The notes beneath the pieces are model-generated. The model was not told where the DNA came from and searched no databases. It worked only from the letters and a program-made list of their open reading frames with translations. Shown here one piece after another: positions 31,497 to 39,450 of a stretch of DNA of 40,920 bases (the first letter of the stretch is position 1; each line of letters opens with the position of its first letter). The position numbers and the translations under genes were made by a program. The stretch is from Caldifarciminota bacterium (GTDB lineage Bacteria; Hydrothermota; Hydrothermia; LBFQ01), in assembly GCA_015490465.1 (NCBI GenBank), contig WFXS01000081.1, forward strand, positions 1-40,920. Reading direction: 5' to 3'.

Positions 31497-32880
31497 CTTT
31501 CCTCCAGTTCTCCACTATCTTCGCCGCTTTTACGAAGAACGAAGGTGAAACGGAGAACCTGCGATATCCGAGAGACAACAGGAAACGGAGTCCGTCCTCG
31601 TCGGATGCGAGCTGGCCGCATACGCTCACGGGTCTTTGGGAGTTATTGAGTACGTGTCTGAGGAGGTCACCGAATACCGGGTTTACCTGTTCCTTTATAT
31701 CGCTCGTACCCCTCTCCCTTCCCGTGAAGAAGGCCCAGAGGTCGTTCGTCCCCACCGAGAAGAAGGTAGCGTAATCGTTTACCTCGGATATGCTCCAGGC
31801 GAAGGAGGGAACCTCAACCATAAAGCCCACGTCCCTCACTCCCCTTGCCGTGACGTAGTCGTAGAAGGTTCGGGCGGTGTCGGGGAAGTCAACCATGGGT
31901 ATCATTATACGGAAGTTCGGATACCTCTTTACGATCCTCAGGAGGGAGTCAAACTTCTCCTTCAGATCGTTCAGGAGCCTCATGGCCCCCCTCGTCCCGT
32001 GGAACTTCTCCCCTCCAACGTCGTAGGCCCTGATTATTACGGGGGCATTGAGGCGGGCGAACCTTTCCCAGTCCACCCGTCCCAGATCCACGCTAAGGAG
32101 GTACTCCGTACGGAGCAGACCCACCCCGGTCTCGTACCTCTCCGCCCAGAAGACGTCCTCCGGTATGTCAACGTTCAGCAGTATCTCCACCTCCTCTCCG
32201 TCGGCCGTCATGAAGATCCTCCCCTTCCTTATATGCTCCCTCCTATCAAAGGAGTCTATAGGTTTACGTGAAACGATCCCGGCCTCACCGTCAACGTAAA
32301 CGACTTCACCCGCTTTGAACTTTGCCGGGTCTATCCCTACGACGGTGGGTATATGGGCGTTGGCGAGAATTATGGCCGCATGGGAGTCTGAGGATAGCTC
32401 CTTCAGGATTACGGCCGCCACCTTTCTGGTTTTTAGTTTGAGGGCGAGGGGGATGCTTATTCTCTCGGCCACGAAAACGGTGTCTTCGTCTATGGGCAGG
32501 TCAAACGTCCCGTTGTGGAGTATGTCGTGGATGATCTGCACTATCTCCTGAGCCTTACGGGCGAAAAAGGGGTCGGCGGATCTAAGGCGCTCAACAAGGG
32601 GTCGCAGGGCTATATCAACGGCCTCATCCTCGGATACTCCGAGGTCAAGGCAGGTTTTAAGCCTATTTCTGAACGTCTGATCCGTGATTATGAGCCGTAC
32701 GAACTGGGCGAAGATGTCCTCCTTTTCCTTTTCCAGATCACCGGCCATGCGGTCCAGTACACCGATGAAATCCTCCTCTATCCGGGGTGGGGTTGTGAAT
32801 ACGAAGACCCTCCCCTTTGCCCTTCCGGGTACCAGTCCAACGCCTGTAAGTACTTCTTCGGTCCTCGTGTTACTCCTCAT
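31489..32880 (-). CDS. ptsI: Shortened PTS Enzyme I-like PEP-protein phosphotransferase
   Basis: Enzyme I passes phosphate from PEP to HPr. The product has 463 residues, against about 570 in the usual family. The phospho-His is probably His167 in SSDSHAAI; the family motif is TSHTAI. Active-site residues are kept: Arg257 (GLLRTEY), Arg284 (RAYDVGGEK), Glu356 (FMVEVPS), Asp380 (VGTNDLW) and Cys421 (VCGQLASD). The part after DVGGEK is very short (HGTRGAMRLL), so length is lost near the barrel. No sugar-specific EII genes are near. Together with HPr, nusB, DUF177 and a RecJ-like gene, this suggests a regulatory rather than sugar-import role, as inference. Confidence 0.85.
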   Translation of the reverse strand: MRSNTRTEEVLTGVGLVPGRAKGRVFVFTTPPRIEEDFIGVLDRMAGDLEKEKEDIFAQFVRLIITDQTFRNRLKTCLDLGVSEDEAVDIALRPLVERLRSADPFFARKAQEIVQIIHDILHNGTFDLPIDEDTVFVAERISIPLALKLKTRKVAAVILKELSSDSHAAIILANAHIPTVVGIDPAKFKAGEVVYVDGEAGIVSRKPIDSFDRREHIRKGRIFMTADGEEVEILLNVDIPEDVFWAERYETGVGLLRTEYLLSVDLGRVDWERFARLNAPVIIRAYDVGGEKFHGTRGAMRLLNDLKEKFDSLLRIVKRYPNFRIMIPMVDFPDTARTFYDYVTARGVRDVGFMVEVPSFAWSISEVNDYATFFSVGTNDLWAFFTGRERGTSDIKEQVNPVFGDLLRHVLNNSQRPVSVCGQLASDEDGLRFLLSLGYRRFSVSPSFFVKAAKIVENWRKDG

Positions 32881-33160
32881 TGAACTTTACCACCTCTATT
32901 AAGTGGGCGAGCGCCTCAACGGCCTCCTCCGCGTCCGGACCCTCGGCCTCAATTATGAGTTCCGTTCCCATAGGTGCGGTAAGCATCATCACCCCAAAGA
33001 CGCTCTTGGCGTTCACCTTCATCTGGGAACCGTCCGCCTCTTCCTTTATCAAAAAGATGTTACTCTCAAACTGCCCCGCCAGAGACGATATCTGCGTACT
33101 CGGCCGGGCGTGCAACCCCAACTTGTTCCTCAACCTTACTTTTCTTACGACTTTACTCAC
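32870..33160 (-). CDS. ptsH: HPr-family phosphocarrier protein
   Basis: The 96-residue product has the HPr active site LGLHARPSTQI with His17, and the regulatory-site region VNAKSVFGVMMLTA with Ser53. Both phosphorylation sites are therefore present, yet no HPr kinase gene is in the window. It starts at GTG with a TAAAAT box 12 nt upstream and leads a five-gene unit: ptsH, ptsI, nusB, DUF177, RecJ-like. Its end overlaps ptsI by 11 nt. Confidence 0.93.
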   Translation of the reverse strand: MSKVVRKVRLRNKLGLHARPSTQISSLAGQFESNIFLIKEEADGSQMKVNAKSVFGVMMLTAPMGTELIIEAEGPDAEEAVEALAHLIEVVKFNEE

Positions 33161-33172
33161 GGGAGGGAAGGC

Positions 33173-33178
33173 ATTTTA
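33173..33178 (-). promoter_or_regulatory. -10-like box of the ptsH-ptsI-nusB operon, leaderless type
   Basis: TAAAAT on the minus strand ends 12 nt before the ptsH GTG; it lies just past the dapF stop at 33198. Confidence 0.5.
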
Positions 33179-33197
33179 CGGTCGGAAAGTTCACTTC

Positions 33198-33866
33198 TCA
33201 AAGGGGGTATATCCTGTGCCACATCGTGAAGGTCCTTCCGTCGCCTGATACCATCCCGACGTCTCCGGATCGCACCACGGTCTTTACCCGGTTTAAGCCA
33301 TGGCGGAGGAGGAAGTCGGCCGCACTGGAGAGGGTTCCCGTGGCACATCCAAGAGGCTCCTCAGGATAACCGTACTCCCACGTCCTGACGAAGAGGGAGT
33401 CGCCCACGAGGGTGTAGACGTTGGTATGGTACGGCATCCCCCCCTTCACCGTGGCCCGGTAGAATTCCCTGAGGGGAAAGTCCTCCATTCTCCCCACGAC
33501 AGGTACGACCAGATGTTTTACCCCCTCCATCTCAACGAGGGAATGGTCCCCCCTGACGTTAACTGCCAGATCAAGGGTTATGCCGACGTAATCGCCCAGA
33601 ACCTTTACCACCTTGGGGCCGTGGGCATCAACCACGATCTCCCCGTCCCTACCGTTGAGACTCAGGTATCCCACCACCCGTGTGGCGTTCCCGCAGAAGG
33701 GTACCCTATCGCCCAGGTAGTTGAAGTAGTAGAGTTCCGTAGTCCTTTCCTTTTTGATGTACACCCACCCGTTGAACCCTTCAGGCAGATCCGGGAAGTG
33801 TGCAGGATCCGGTTCCCCGGAACCTCTGACCACAAGGAACCTATCTCCACCGATGGACACTCTCAT
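33198..33866 (-). CDS. dapF: Diaminopimelate epimerase, short form
   Basis: DapF converts LL- to meso-diaminopimelate for peptidoglycan and lysine. Both catalytic cysteines are present: Cys58 in FCGNATRVVGY and Cys174 in LGCATGTLSSAA. GVKHLVV and NVYTLVGDSLFVRTWEYG fit the second half. At 222 residues it is about 50 shorter than usual, mainly at the N-terminus and in loops; the usual GLGNDF opening is reduced to IGGDRFLVV. It overlaps the DUF4321 gene by 4 nt (ATGA). A related PLP-independent racemase is the alternative. Confidence 0.85.
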   Translation of the reverse strand: MRVSIGGDRFLVVRGSGEPDPAHFPDLPEGFNGWVYIKKERTTELYYFNYLGDRVPFCGNATRVVGYLSLNGRDGEIVVDAHGPKVVKVLGDYVGITLDLAVNVRGDHSLVEMEGVKHLVVPVVGRMEDFPLREFYRATVKGGMPYHTNVYTLVGDSLFVRTWEYGYPEEPLGCATGTLSSAADFLLRHGLNRVKTVVRSGDVGMVSGDGRTFTMWHRIYPL

Positions 33867-34123
33867 AACATCCGGCTTATCAGGAGAAAGATCAGACCGG
33901 TGAACACGCCCATGAGCGAGAGTTCAATCTTCAAACCTACGGAGAAGACGAGGAAGTAGAGGTCAAGGGTAACGTTCTGGAAACCCATGGAGAACCGGTA
34001 CGTTACGGCCTCAAGCGCTCCGCTCGGTGGTACGAAGAGGGGCAGAACGGCCGATAGAACCTCCCCTACGGCTATCCCCAGAATCGTCATAAACAAATAA
34101 AATACGGGAGGTTTTTGAAACAA
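33863..34123 (-). CDS. DUF4321 family membrane protein
   Basis: The product has 86 residues from TTG (34123) or 75 from ATG (34090). It shows two hydrophobic parts: FYLFMTILGIAVGEVLS and, near the end, LMGVFTGLIFLLISRML, joined by a segment ending LDLYFLVFSVGLKIELS. This matches the DUF4321 pattern (GGLLGSILGELL, then LDL-x-FGF-lkiNl-GilGl). Residues before the ATG fit the family, which favours the TTG, but the TTG is 1 nt after the tRNA-Leu end. The ATG has a TATTTT box 8 nt upstream. Function unknown. Confidence 0.7.
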   Translation of the reverse strand: MFQKPPVFYLFMTILGIAVGEVLSAVLPLFVPPSGALEAVTYRFSMGFQNVTLDLYFLVFSVGLKIELSLMGVFTGLIFLLISRML

Positions 34124-34124
34124 G

Positions 34125-34208
34125 TGCCGGGAGTGGGACTCGAACCCACACGGGGATTACCCCGGGGGATTTTAAATCCCCTGCGTCTACCGATTCCGCC
34201 ATCCCGGC
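34125..34208 (-). tRNA. tRNA-Leu (anticodon TAA)
   Basis: The minus strand gives an 84-nt class II tRNA. The acceptor stem GCCGGGA pairs with TCCCGGC, with an A discriminator. The anticodon arm is GGGGA-TTTAAAA-TCCCC (anticodon TAA), followed by a long variable arm and the T arm GTGGG-TTCGAGT-CCCAC. CCA is not encoded; the next bases are CTTG. Confidence 0.97.
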
Positions 34209-34212
34209 AAGG

Positions 34213-34223
34213 ACTATATTTTA
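34213..34223 (-). promoter_or_regulatory. -10 region of tRNA-Leu
   Basis: The minus strand reads TAAAATATAGT, ending 4 nt before the tRNA. TAAAAT (9 nt before the tRNA) or TATAGT could be the -10 box. Confidence 0.45.
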
Positions 34224-34257
34224 AAGTGGTCGGGTACGCAAATTGGTCATAGGATCG

Positions 34258-35433
34258 TTATGGTAAATGTAAAAGCGGGCTTGAAGACCCTCTTTCGTAG
34301 AATTCTCGTTTGAAATATTCTTCCTCAACGTCGTTGGTAGGCAGATATATCTCTACAGGGATTTTTAAATTCTTTAAATAATGGTACATAAGAGGACCAA
34401 CGTCTTTCCATTTCAGACCACCCAGTCCACAACCAAGGGCAGGAAAGGCTATGGATTTAACACCGTATTCCTCGTAATGCTTCACAAACCATTTTAATCC
34501 CTTTTCTATAACCTCCAATTTACTTTTTTCCCTCCAGTGACCTTTGGTAGGGAAGAATAAAAAACCTCTATCCTCCGTCATATAAAAGGCGGGACGTCCG
34601 GGTACTAGCAACTTTGACTTTACCATATCCTGATATGCCACGTACGCGGCCGGATACATGTACTTGAACCTACTCGCTAATCCCTTACCCATTACCCCAA
34701 CGGTGTTAACGCTTATTGTTAAAGTGTGCATTTCGCTTATAAACATATCCCCGTGGACTATATAAAGTCCATCGGCAATTTCCACCTTTCTTAGGGGGAG
34801 GAAGAACATATCGGGCTCCACAGATACAGACAACTTCCCGGACGCTAAGTTGATTTCACGCAAAAGATCATTAACAGGAACATATATGGCTTTTATGTAC
34901 TTTTTAGGAACACGTCGGGGAACCAGAATTTCGGACTGCAAAAACTTTTTGGGTTCCATATAGTAGCCGTAATATCTCTTACGATAAGCGGATTCCCTTT
35001 TGAAAACCTTCCAGATAGGCACGCTTGAAGCTCCTGAAATCCAGTCCCTTACACTTCGTACAAGTCTTAGAAATTTTGTAAAATCTATTTCAGACGGTGG
35101 AACTCTTATAGAATTATCGTTGGCGGCATTTCCTACAGATACAAGGACACCCCGTAACTTCAGGATATCCCCACTTATCCCCAACACAACAATTTTCCAT
35201 CCCATCTTTAACACCATATACATCATAGCATTACGGCTACTCACATAAAGGTTGGCATAGCTCGTAAGCCCCTTTTCCCTCCTTTTCTCTACTATATCTT
35301 CTTTACTGATGCGTTTAAAATCCAATCCTCTACGGTTAACCTCGTCGTTTGAGAGTATGCCGAACCGTAAAATAGAGTCAAGATTCTTAACCGGTGTGAT
35401 ATAGTAAAATTCCAGTTCTCGTCCCTTAGTCAT
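34258..35433 (-). CDS. DarT-DarG fusion: DNA ADP-ribosyltransferase toxin joined to macrodomain antitoxin
   Basis: Residues 1-195 match DarT (DUF4433), which ADP-ribosylates thymidine in single-stranded DNA: FYYITPVKNLDSILRFGILS at 9-28, ANLYVSSRNAMMY at 60-72 with the likely NAD-site Arg67, and FLQSEILVPRRVP at 164-176 with the likely catalytic Glu168. Residues 222-365 match the DarG macrodomain, which removes that mark: GLYIVHGDMF, SVNTVGVMGKGLASRFK, FFPTKGHWREKS with the likely catalytic Lys297, and ALGCGLGGLKW. The C-terminal domain of larger DarG proteins is absent. Two lines I counted are 37-38% G+C, far below neighbours, which suggests transfer. The ATG overlaps the end of thrS by 8 nt, after GAGGAGGGAGG, so it is coupled to thrS. 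Confidence 0.88.
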   Translation of the reverse strand: MTKGRELEFYYITPVKNLDSILRFGILSNDEVNRRGLDFKRISKEDIVEKRREKGLTSYANLYVSSRNAMMYMVLKMGWKIVVLGISGDILKLRGVLVSVGNAANDNSIRVPPSEIDFTKFLRLVRSVRDWISGASSVPIWKVFKRESAYRKRYYGYYMEPKKFLQSEILVPRRVPKKYIKAIYVPVNDLLREINLASGKLSVSVEPDMFFLPLRKVEIADGLYIVHGDMFISEMHTLTISVNTVGVMGKGLASRFKYMYPAAYVAYQDMVKSKLLVPGRPAFYMTEDRGFLFFPTKGHWREKSKLEVIEKGLKWFVKHYEEYGVKSIAFPALGCGLGGLKWKDVGPLMYHYLKNLKIPVEIYLPTNDVEEEYFKREFYERGSSSPLLHLP

Positions 35434-37348
35434 CCACCTCCCTCCTCATCCTCTCTATCAGCTCCTCCACCTTCATGGCCCCCAGGTCCCCCTCCTTCCT
35501 GCGCCTCACGGAGACCGTGCCGTTCTCCACCTCTCTCTTGCCAACGACTAAGATATAAGGCACCTTCTGGGTCTCGGCGTCCCTTATCCTGTAGGAGAGC
35601 CTCTCGTTCCGGTCGTCCACCTCCACCCTGAAGCCGGCCTCCTCAAGCCTCTCCTTTACGCTCCGGGCGTACTCCGCGAAGGCGTCCTTTATGGGTATCA
35701 CCCTCGCCTGTACGGGGGCCAGCCATAATGGGAAGTCCCCGGCGTAATGTTCTATCAGAATACCGAAGAACCTCTCTATGGATCCGAGGATCGCCCTGTG
35801 TATCATTACGACGAAATGCTCCTTACCGTCGGGGCCTACGTACGTGGCGTTGAACCGCCTGGGAAGGTTGAAGTCTACCTGTACGGTCGTACACTGCCAC
35901 CTCCGGCCGAGGGCGTCCTTGAGCTTAACGTCAATTTTGGGGCCGTAGAAGGCGGCCTCCCCCTCCTCAACCTCGTAGGAGAAGCCCTCCGCCTCAAGGG
36001 CGTTCTTTAGGGAGTTTATGGCCTGCTTCCACATCTCTGGGGTTCCCATGTACTCCTCCGGTCTGTTGGGGTCCCACACGGACAGTTCCACCTCAAAGTC
36101 CTTAAAGCCGAAGCGACCGAGGATCCTCTTCATTAAGGCGAGGACCCGCCTGACCTCCTCCTCCACCTGATCCGGGGCGGCGAAGATGTGGGCATCGTCC
36201 TGGGTGAAGCCCCTGACCCTCATCAGGCCGTGGAGGACGCCGGATAGCTCGTAGCGATACACCGTCCCCAACTCGGCGAGCCTTACGGGGAGGTCCCGGT
36301 AGCTATGCACCTTTGACTTGTATATGAGGATGTGGGCGGGGCAGTTCATGGGTTTGACGGCGTAGGTCTGTCCGTCCTTCTCAAAGACGAACATGTTCTT
36401 CTGGTAGTAGTTGAGGTGGCCGCTTATCTCCCAGAGTTTTCCGGAGAGGACGTGGGGGGTGATGACGAAGGTGTAGCCGTCTTTTATATGCTCCCTCTTG
36501 ATGTAGTCCTCAATCGCAAACCTTACGGCCGTCCCCTTGGGGTGCCAGAAGACGAAGCCTGCCCCCGCCTCCTCGTAGAAGTTGAAGAGGTCCAACTGGC
36601 GGCCCAGTACCCTGTGGTCCCTCCTCTTCGCCTCCTCCAGCATGTGGAGGTACTCCTCTAACTGCTCCTGTGTCGGGAAGGATACGCCGTAGATCCTCTG
36701 GAGGGAGGGGTTGTTGGGGTCGCCCTTCCAGTAGGCGGAGGAGACGGCCGTGACCTTGAAGGCACCCACGACCCCCGTCCGATGTATATGGGGACCTCTG
36801 CACAGGTCCGTGAACTCCCCCTGATGGTAGACGGAGACGACCGGCTCACCGAACTCCTCTATCAGGAGGACCTTGTAGTCCTCCCCCCTCTCCCTGAAGA
36901 ACTCCTTGGCCTTTTCGGCCGGCCACTCCTCCCGTTTTACAGGGTAATCCGCCTCAATTACCTTCTTTGCCTCCTCCTCAATCCTCTGGAGGTCCTCCGG
37001 CGTCAGGGTCCGTCCCCCGAAGTCTATGTCGTAGAAGAAGCCGTTCTCTATGGGGGGGCCGACGGTGAGCTTGGCGTCCGGCCAAAGCCTCTTGACCGCC
37101 TGGGCCAGTATGTGCGCGGAGGAGTGCCAGAAGACCTCCTTACCGTCCCTATCGTTGAAGTCCAGAATCTCAACCTCGGAGACGTCCTCCGGTATGGGAA
37201 CGAAGAGGTCAAAGAGCCGTCCGCCCGAACGGGCAACGAAGCCCCCCTTAAGCCCCTCTTCGCCGAGGACGTCAAGTACGCTCTGCCCTTCTTTTACTTC
37301 CTTTTCAACCTTACTTCCATCCGGGAGATGAAAAATTACCCTCTTCAC
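35426..37348 (-). CDS. thrS: Threonyl-tRNA synthetase
   Basis: The 640-residue enzyme is complete. It has an N-terminal TGS domain (FHLPDGSKVEKEV), an editing domain (HSSAHILAQAVK, TDLCRGPHI) that clears Ser-tRNA, and the class II catalytic core with motif 2 (GLMRVRGFTQDDAHIF), MNCPAHILIYKS and motif 3 (MIHRAILGSIERF). Zinc ligands Cys, His and His are in place. The anticodon domain follows (QARVIPI). It starts at GTG with a TAAAAT box 7 nt upstream and no ribosome site, and it overlaps the darTG fusion at its 3' end. Confidence 0.98.
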   Translation of the reverse strand: MKRVIFHLPDGSKVEKEVKEGQSVLDVLGEEGLKGGFVARSGGRLFDLFVPIPEDVSEVEILDFNDRDGKEVFWHSSAHILAQAVKRLWPDAKLTVGPPIENGFFYDIDFGGRTLTPEDLQRIEEEAKKVIEADYPVKREEWPAEKAKEFFRERGEDYKVLLIEEFGEPVVSVYHQGEFTDLCRGPHIHRTGVVGAFKVTAVSSAYWKGDPNNPSLQRIYGVSFPTQEQLEEYLHMLEEAKRRDHRVLGRQLDLFNFYEEAGAGFVFWHPKGTAVRFAIEDYIKREHIKDGYTFVITPHVLSGKLWEISGHLNYYQKNMFVFEKDGQTYAVKPMNCPAHILIYKSKVHSYRDLPVRLAELGTVYRYELSGVLHGLMRVRGFTQDDAHIFAAPDQVEEEVRRVLALMKRILGRFGFKDFEVELSVWDPNRPEEYMGTPEMWKQAINSLKNALEAEGFSYEVEEGEAAFYGPKIDVKLKDALGRRWQCTTVQVDFNLPRRFNATYVGPDGKEHFVVMIHRAILGSIERFFGILIEHYAGDFPLWLAPVQARVIPIKDAFAEYARSVKERLEEAGFRVEVDDRNERLSYRIRDAETQKVPYILVVGKREVENGTVSVRRRKEGDLGAMKVEELIERMRREVDD

Positions 37349-37355
37349 GGGGGCT

Positions 37356-37361
37356 ATTTTA
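37356..37361 (-). promoter_or_regulatory. -10-like box of thrS-darTG, leaderless type
   Basis: TAAAAT on the minus strand ends 7 nt before the thrS GTG. I see no T-box leader or antiterminator upstream. Confidence 0.55.
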
Positions 37362-37445
37362 CGGTCGGCCGTCCCGATACGTTCAGTTGGGCTGATGTGG
37401 GTACAGGGGTCACGGTTCCTCTCCTCTTGAAATAAACGACGGGGG

Positions 37446-37451
37446 TAAAAT
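37446..37451 (+). promoter_or_regulatory. -10-like box, leaderless type
   Basis: TAAAAT ends 8 nt before the ATG at 37460. Confidence 0.55.
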
Positions 37452-37459
37452 ACTCCCTT

Positions 37460-38194
37460 ATGTTGTACCTCTATCCTCTCTTTCAGTTCGGGACCGTCTC
37501 ACTGACTCACTACAACCTGTGGGTTGACGAGATGAGGAGCGAGGACTTTGACCTGCCCAACCAGAAGGTGGGTCTGGGGTTCGGTGTTGGTATGGGATAC
37601 CGTGCGACCTTTATAGATGTCGGTATGGAACCGTCCATACTTTACACCTCCGTAAACGGTGGGGACAGCAAAAAAACGTCTGGGGCGACGATTTACTTTC
37701 ACCGTAAACACAGCCTCATGAACTTCATCTTTGGTCTGCCGATAGGCTTCTCCTATCCCCTGACGGAAACCTTCCGGATGTACGCCGGCGTTAAGATGCT
37801 CCTCGGTTTCTCTAACCTCTCGGTTTACGACTCCACCCATATCAACGTCCTCGGCGTACATGCGTGGGGGATAAGGGAGGCATCCCTGTCGGCCTCGTCC
37901 GTGGGTATGGGTATGGCCTTCGGGGGTGACGTTGCTATCTCGGATAAGCTTGCCCTCGCCGTGAGGGTGGGGTACGACGTCCTCTCGTTCTCCGGGTACG
38001 AAGGGAAGTACGTGGACAGGGACTCCGGGGGGGACGAGGACAGGGGAATAGCCTACTGGGTGTTCAATACGAAGGATAAATCCCTATCGGTGAAGGATAG
38101 ACCTCCAGATCCCGATAAGGACGAGATCAACGCTAAAGAGGATCTTGGTGGAATGCGTGTAAGTGTAGGTCTCAAATTCTCTCTGGGGAGGTAG
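37460..38194 (+). CDS. Predicted beta-barrel outer-membrane protein
   Basis: The 244-residue product has repeated Gly- and aromatic-rich strands (GLGFGVGMGYRATFIDVGM, GLPIGFSYPL, MYAGVKMLLGFS, VRVGYDVLSFSGY) and ends VSVGLKFSLGR. That is the pattern of small outer-membrane barrels of the OmpA/opacity type, though no family motif is clear. A charged loop (DPDKDEINAKED) lies near the end. The N-terminus (MLYLYPLFQFG) is not a good signal peptide, so the true start or export signal is uncertain. It ends 2 nt before purD, so the two are probably co-transcribed. Confidence 0.6.
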   Translation: MLYLYPLFQFGTVSLTHYNLWVDEMRSEDFDLPNQKVGLGFGVGMGYRATFIDVGMEPSILYTSVNGGDSKKTSGATIYFHRKHSLMNFIFGLPIGFSYPLTETFRMYAGVKMLLGFSNLSVYDSTHINVLGVHAWGIREASLSASSVGMGMAFGGDVAISDKLALAVRVGYDVLSFSGYEGKYVDRDSGGDEDRGIAYWVFNTKDKSLSVKDRPPDPDKDEINAKEDLGGMRVSVGLKFSLGR

Positions 38195-38196
38195 AG

Positions 38197-39450
38197 ATGA
38201 AGGTCCTGGTCGTAGGAAAGGGAGGCAGGGAAAGCGCCATAGTCTGGAAACTGGCCCAGTCAAAGGTCGGGTTTGAGATATTCACCGCACCGGGGAACCC
38301 CTTCACCGCCCGTTACGGTAGGAACGTTCCAATAAAGGAGAGTGAGATAAACGCCCTCGTGGACTTCGCCCTTGACAACGGTGTTGACCTGATCTTTCCC
38401 GGCGGAGAAACCTCCATAGCCTTAGGGATAGCGGACGAGGGAGAGAGGAGAGGCCTGAAGGTGTTCGCTCCGAACAGAGCAGCGGCCAGACTGGAAGCGA
38501 GCAAGATATGGGCGAAGAGCTTCGCAAAGAGGTACAGGGTCCCCACGGCGGACTTTGAGGTCTTTACGGAGGAGGAGTTTGACGACGCCGTTGAGTACGT
38601 GAAGGGGCAGAGGTTCCCCATAGTTATAAAGGCGGACGGTCTGGCTGGAGGTAAGGGGGTGGTGATAGCCCGTAGCGTGGGGGAGGCGATAAACACCCTT
38701 GACCAGTTCATGAACAGGGCGAAGTTCGGCGAAGCCTCCAGGAGGGTGGTGATAGAGCGTTTTCTCAGGGGTGAAGAAGTCTCCGTCTTCGCCGTAGCCG
38801 ATGGCAGCCGCTGGAAGGTCTTCGCTTACGCCAGAGACTACAAGAGGTTGAGGGACGGGGACGACGGCCCCAACACCGGAGGTATGGGGTCCATATCTCC
38901 CGTGGTTCTGGACGAGCAGACGAAATCCCTGATAGAGGAGAACGTCGTAAGGCGGACTTTTGAAGGGCTGGCACGGGAGGGCCTTAAGTACAAAGGTATC
39001 CTTTACTTCGGCCTCATGCTGACAGAGAACGGACCCTTCGTCCTTGAGTACAACGTACGGCTCGGCGATCCGGAGACCCAGGCCATCCTGCCCCTTATGG
39101 ATTACGACTTCGGGGAGGTCGTGGTATCTGCGGCGGAGGGCAATCTGAAGGAAGATCTCATAAAAGAACCTTCCCGTTTCTCCTGTTGCGTCGTCGCCGC
39201 ATCCAGGGGATACCCTGAGAGGCCCATAACGGGCTTCCCTATAACCGGTCTTGAGGAGGCCGAAAGGATAGCCGACGCCGTTTTCCTCGCCGGCGTAAAG
39301 GAGGAAGGTGGTCAGTTAATAACCTCCGGGGGCAGGGTCCTTTCGGTCGTGGCCACGGGGGAAACGCTTGAGGAGGCACGAAACAGGGCCTACGAGGCCA
39401 TGGATAAGATACACTTTGAGGGGATGCACTACAGGAGGGACATAGGGTGA
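38197..39450 (+). CDS. purD: Phosphoribosylamine--glycine ligase
   Basis: PurD is the ATP-grasp enzyme of the second purine step, using the product of PurF. The 417-residue length is normal. Motifs: MKVLVVGKGGRESA (family: GSGGREHA), a KADGLAGGKGVVIA loop at 145-158, DGPNTGGMGSISP, and EYNVRLGDPETQAILP. GKGGRES replaces the usual GGREH, so the His of the motif is Ser. A GGGAGG ribosome site lies before the ATG. The stop overlaps the VOC gene (GTGA). Confidence 0.96.
   Translation: MKVLVVGKGGRESAIVWKLAQSKVGFEIFTAPGNPFTARYGRNVPIKESEINALVDFALDNGVDLIFPGGETSIALGIADEGERRGLKVFAPNRAAARLEASKIWAKSFAKRYRVPTADFEVFTEEEFDDAVEYVKGQRFPIVIKADGLAGGKGVVIARSVGEAINTLDQFMNRAKFGEASRRVVIERFLRGEEVSVFAVADGSRWKVFAYARDYKRLRDGDDGPNTGGMGSISPVVLDEQTKSLIEENVVRRTFEGLAREGLKYKGILYFGLMLTENGPFVLEYNVRLGDPETQAILPLMDYDFGEVVVSAAEGNLKEDLIKEPSRFSCCVVAASRGYPERPITGFPITGLEEAERIADAVFLAGVKEEGGQLITSGGRVLSVVATGETLEEARNRAYEAMDKIHFEGMHYRRDIG

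Noticed and set aside
37349-37445. T-box riboswitch upstream of thrS
   Set aside because: The gap between thrS and the divergent gene is short and a -10 box stands 7 nt before the start codon, so there is no leader to form a T-box.
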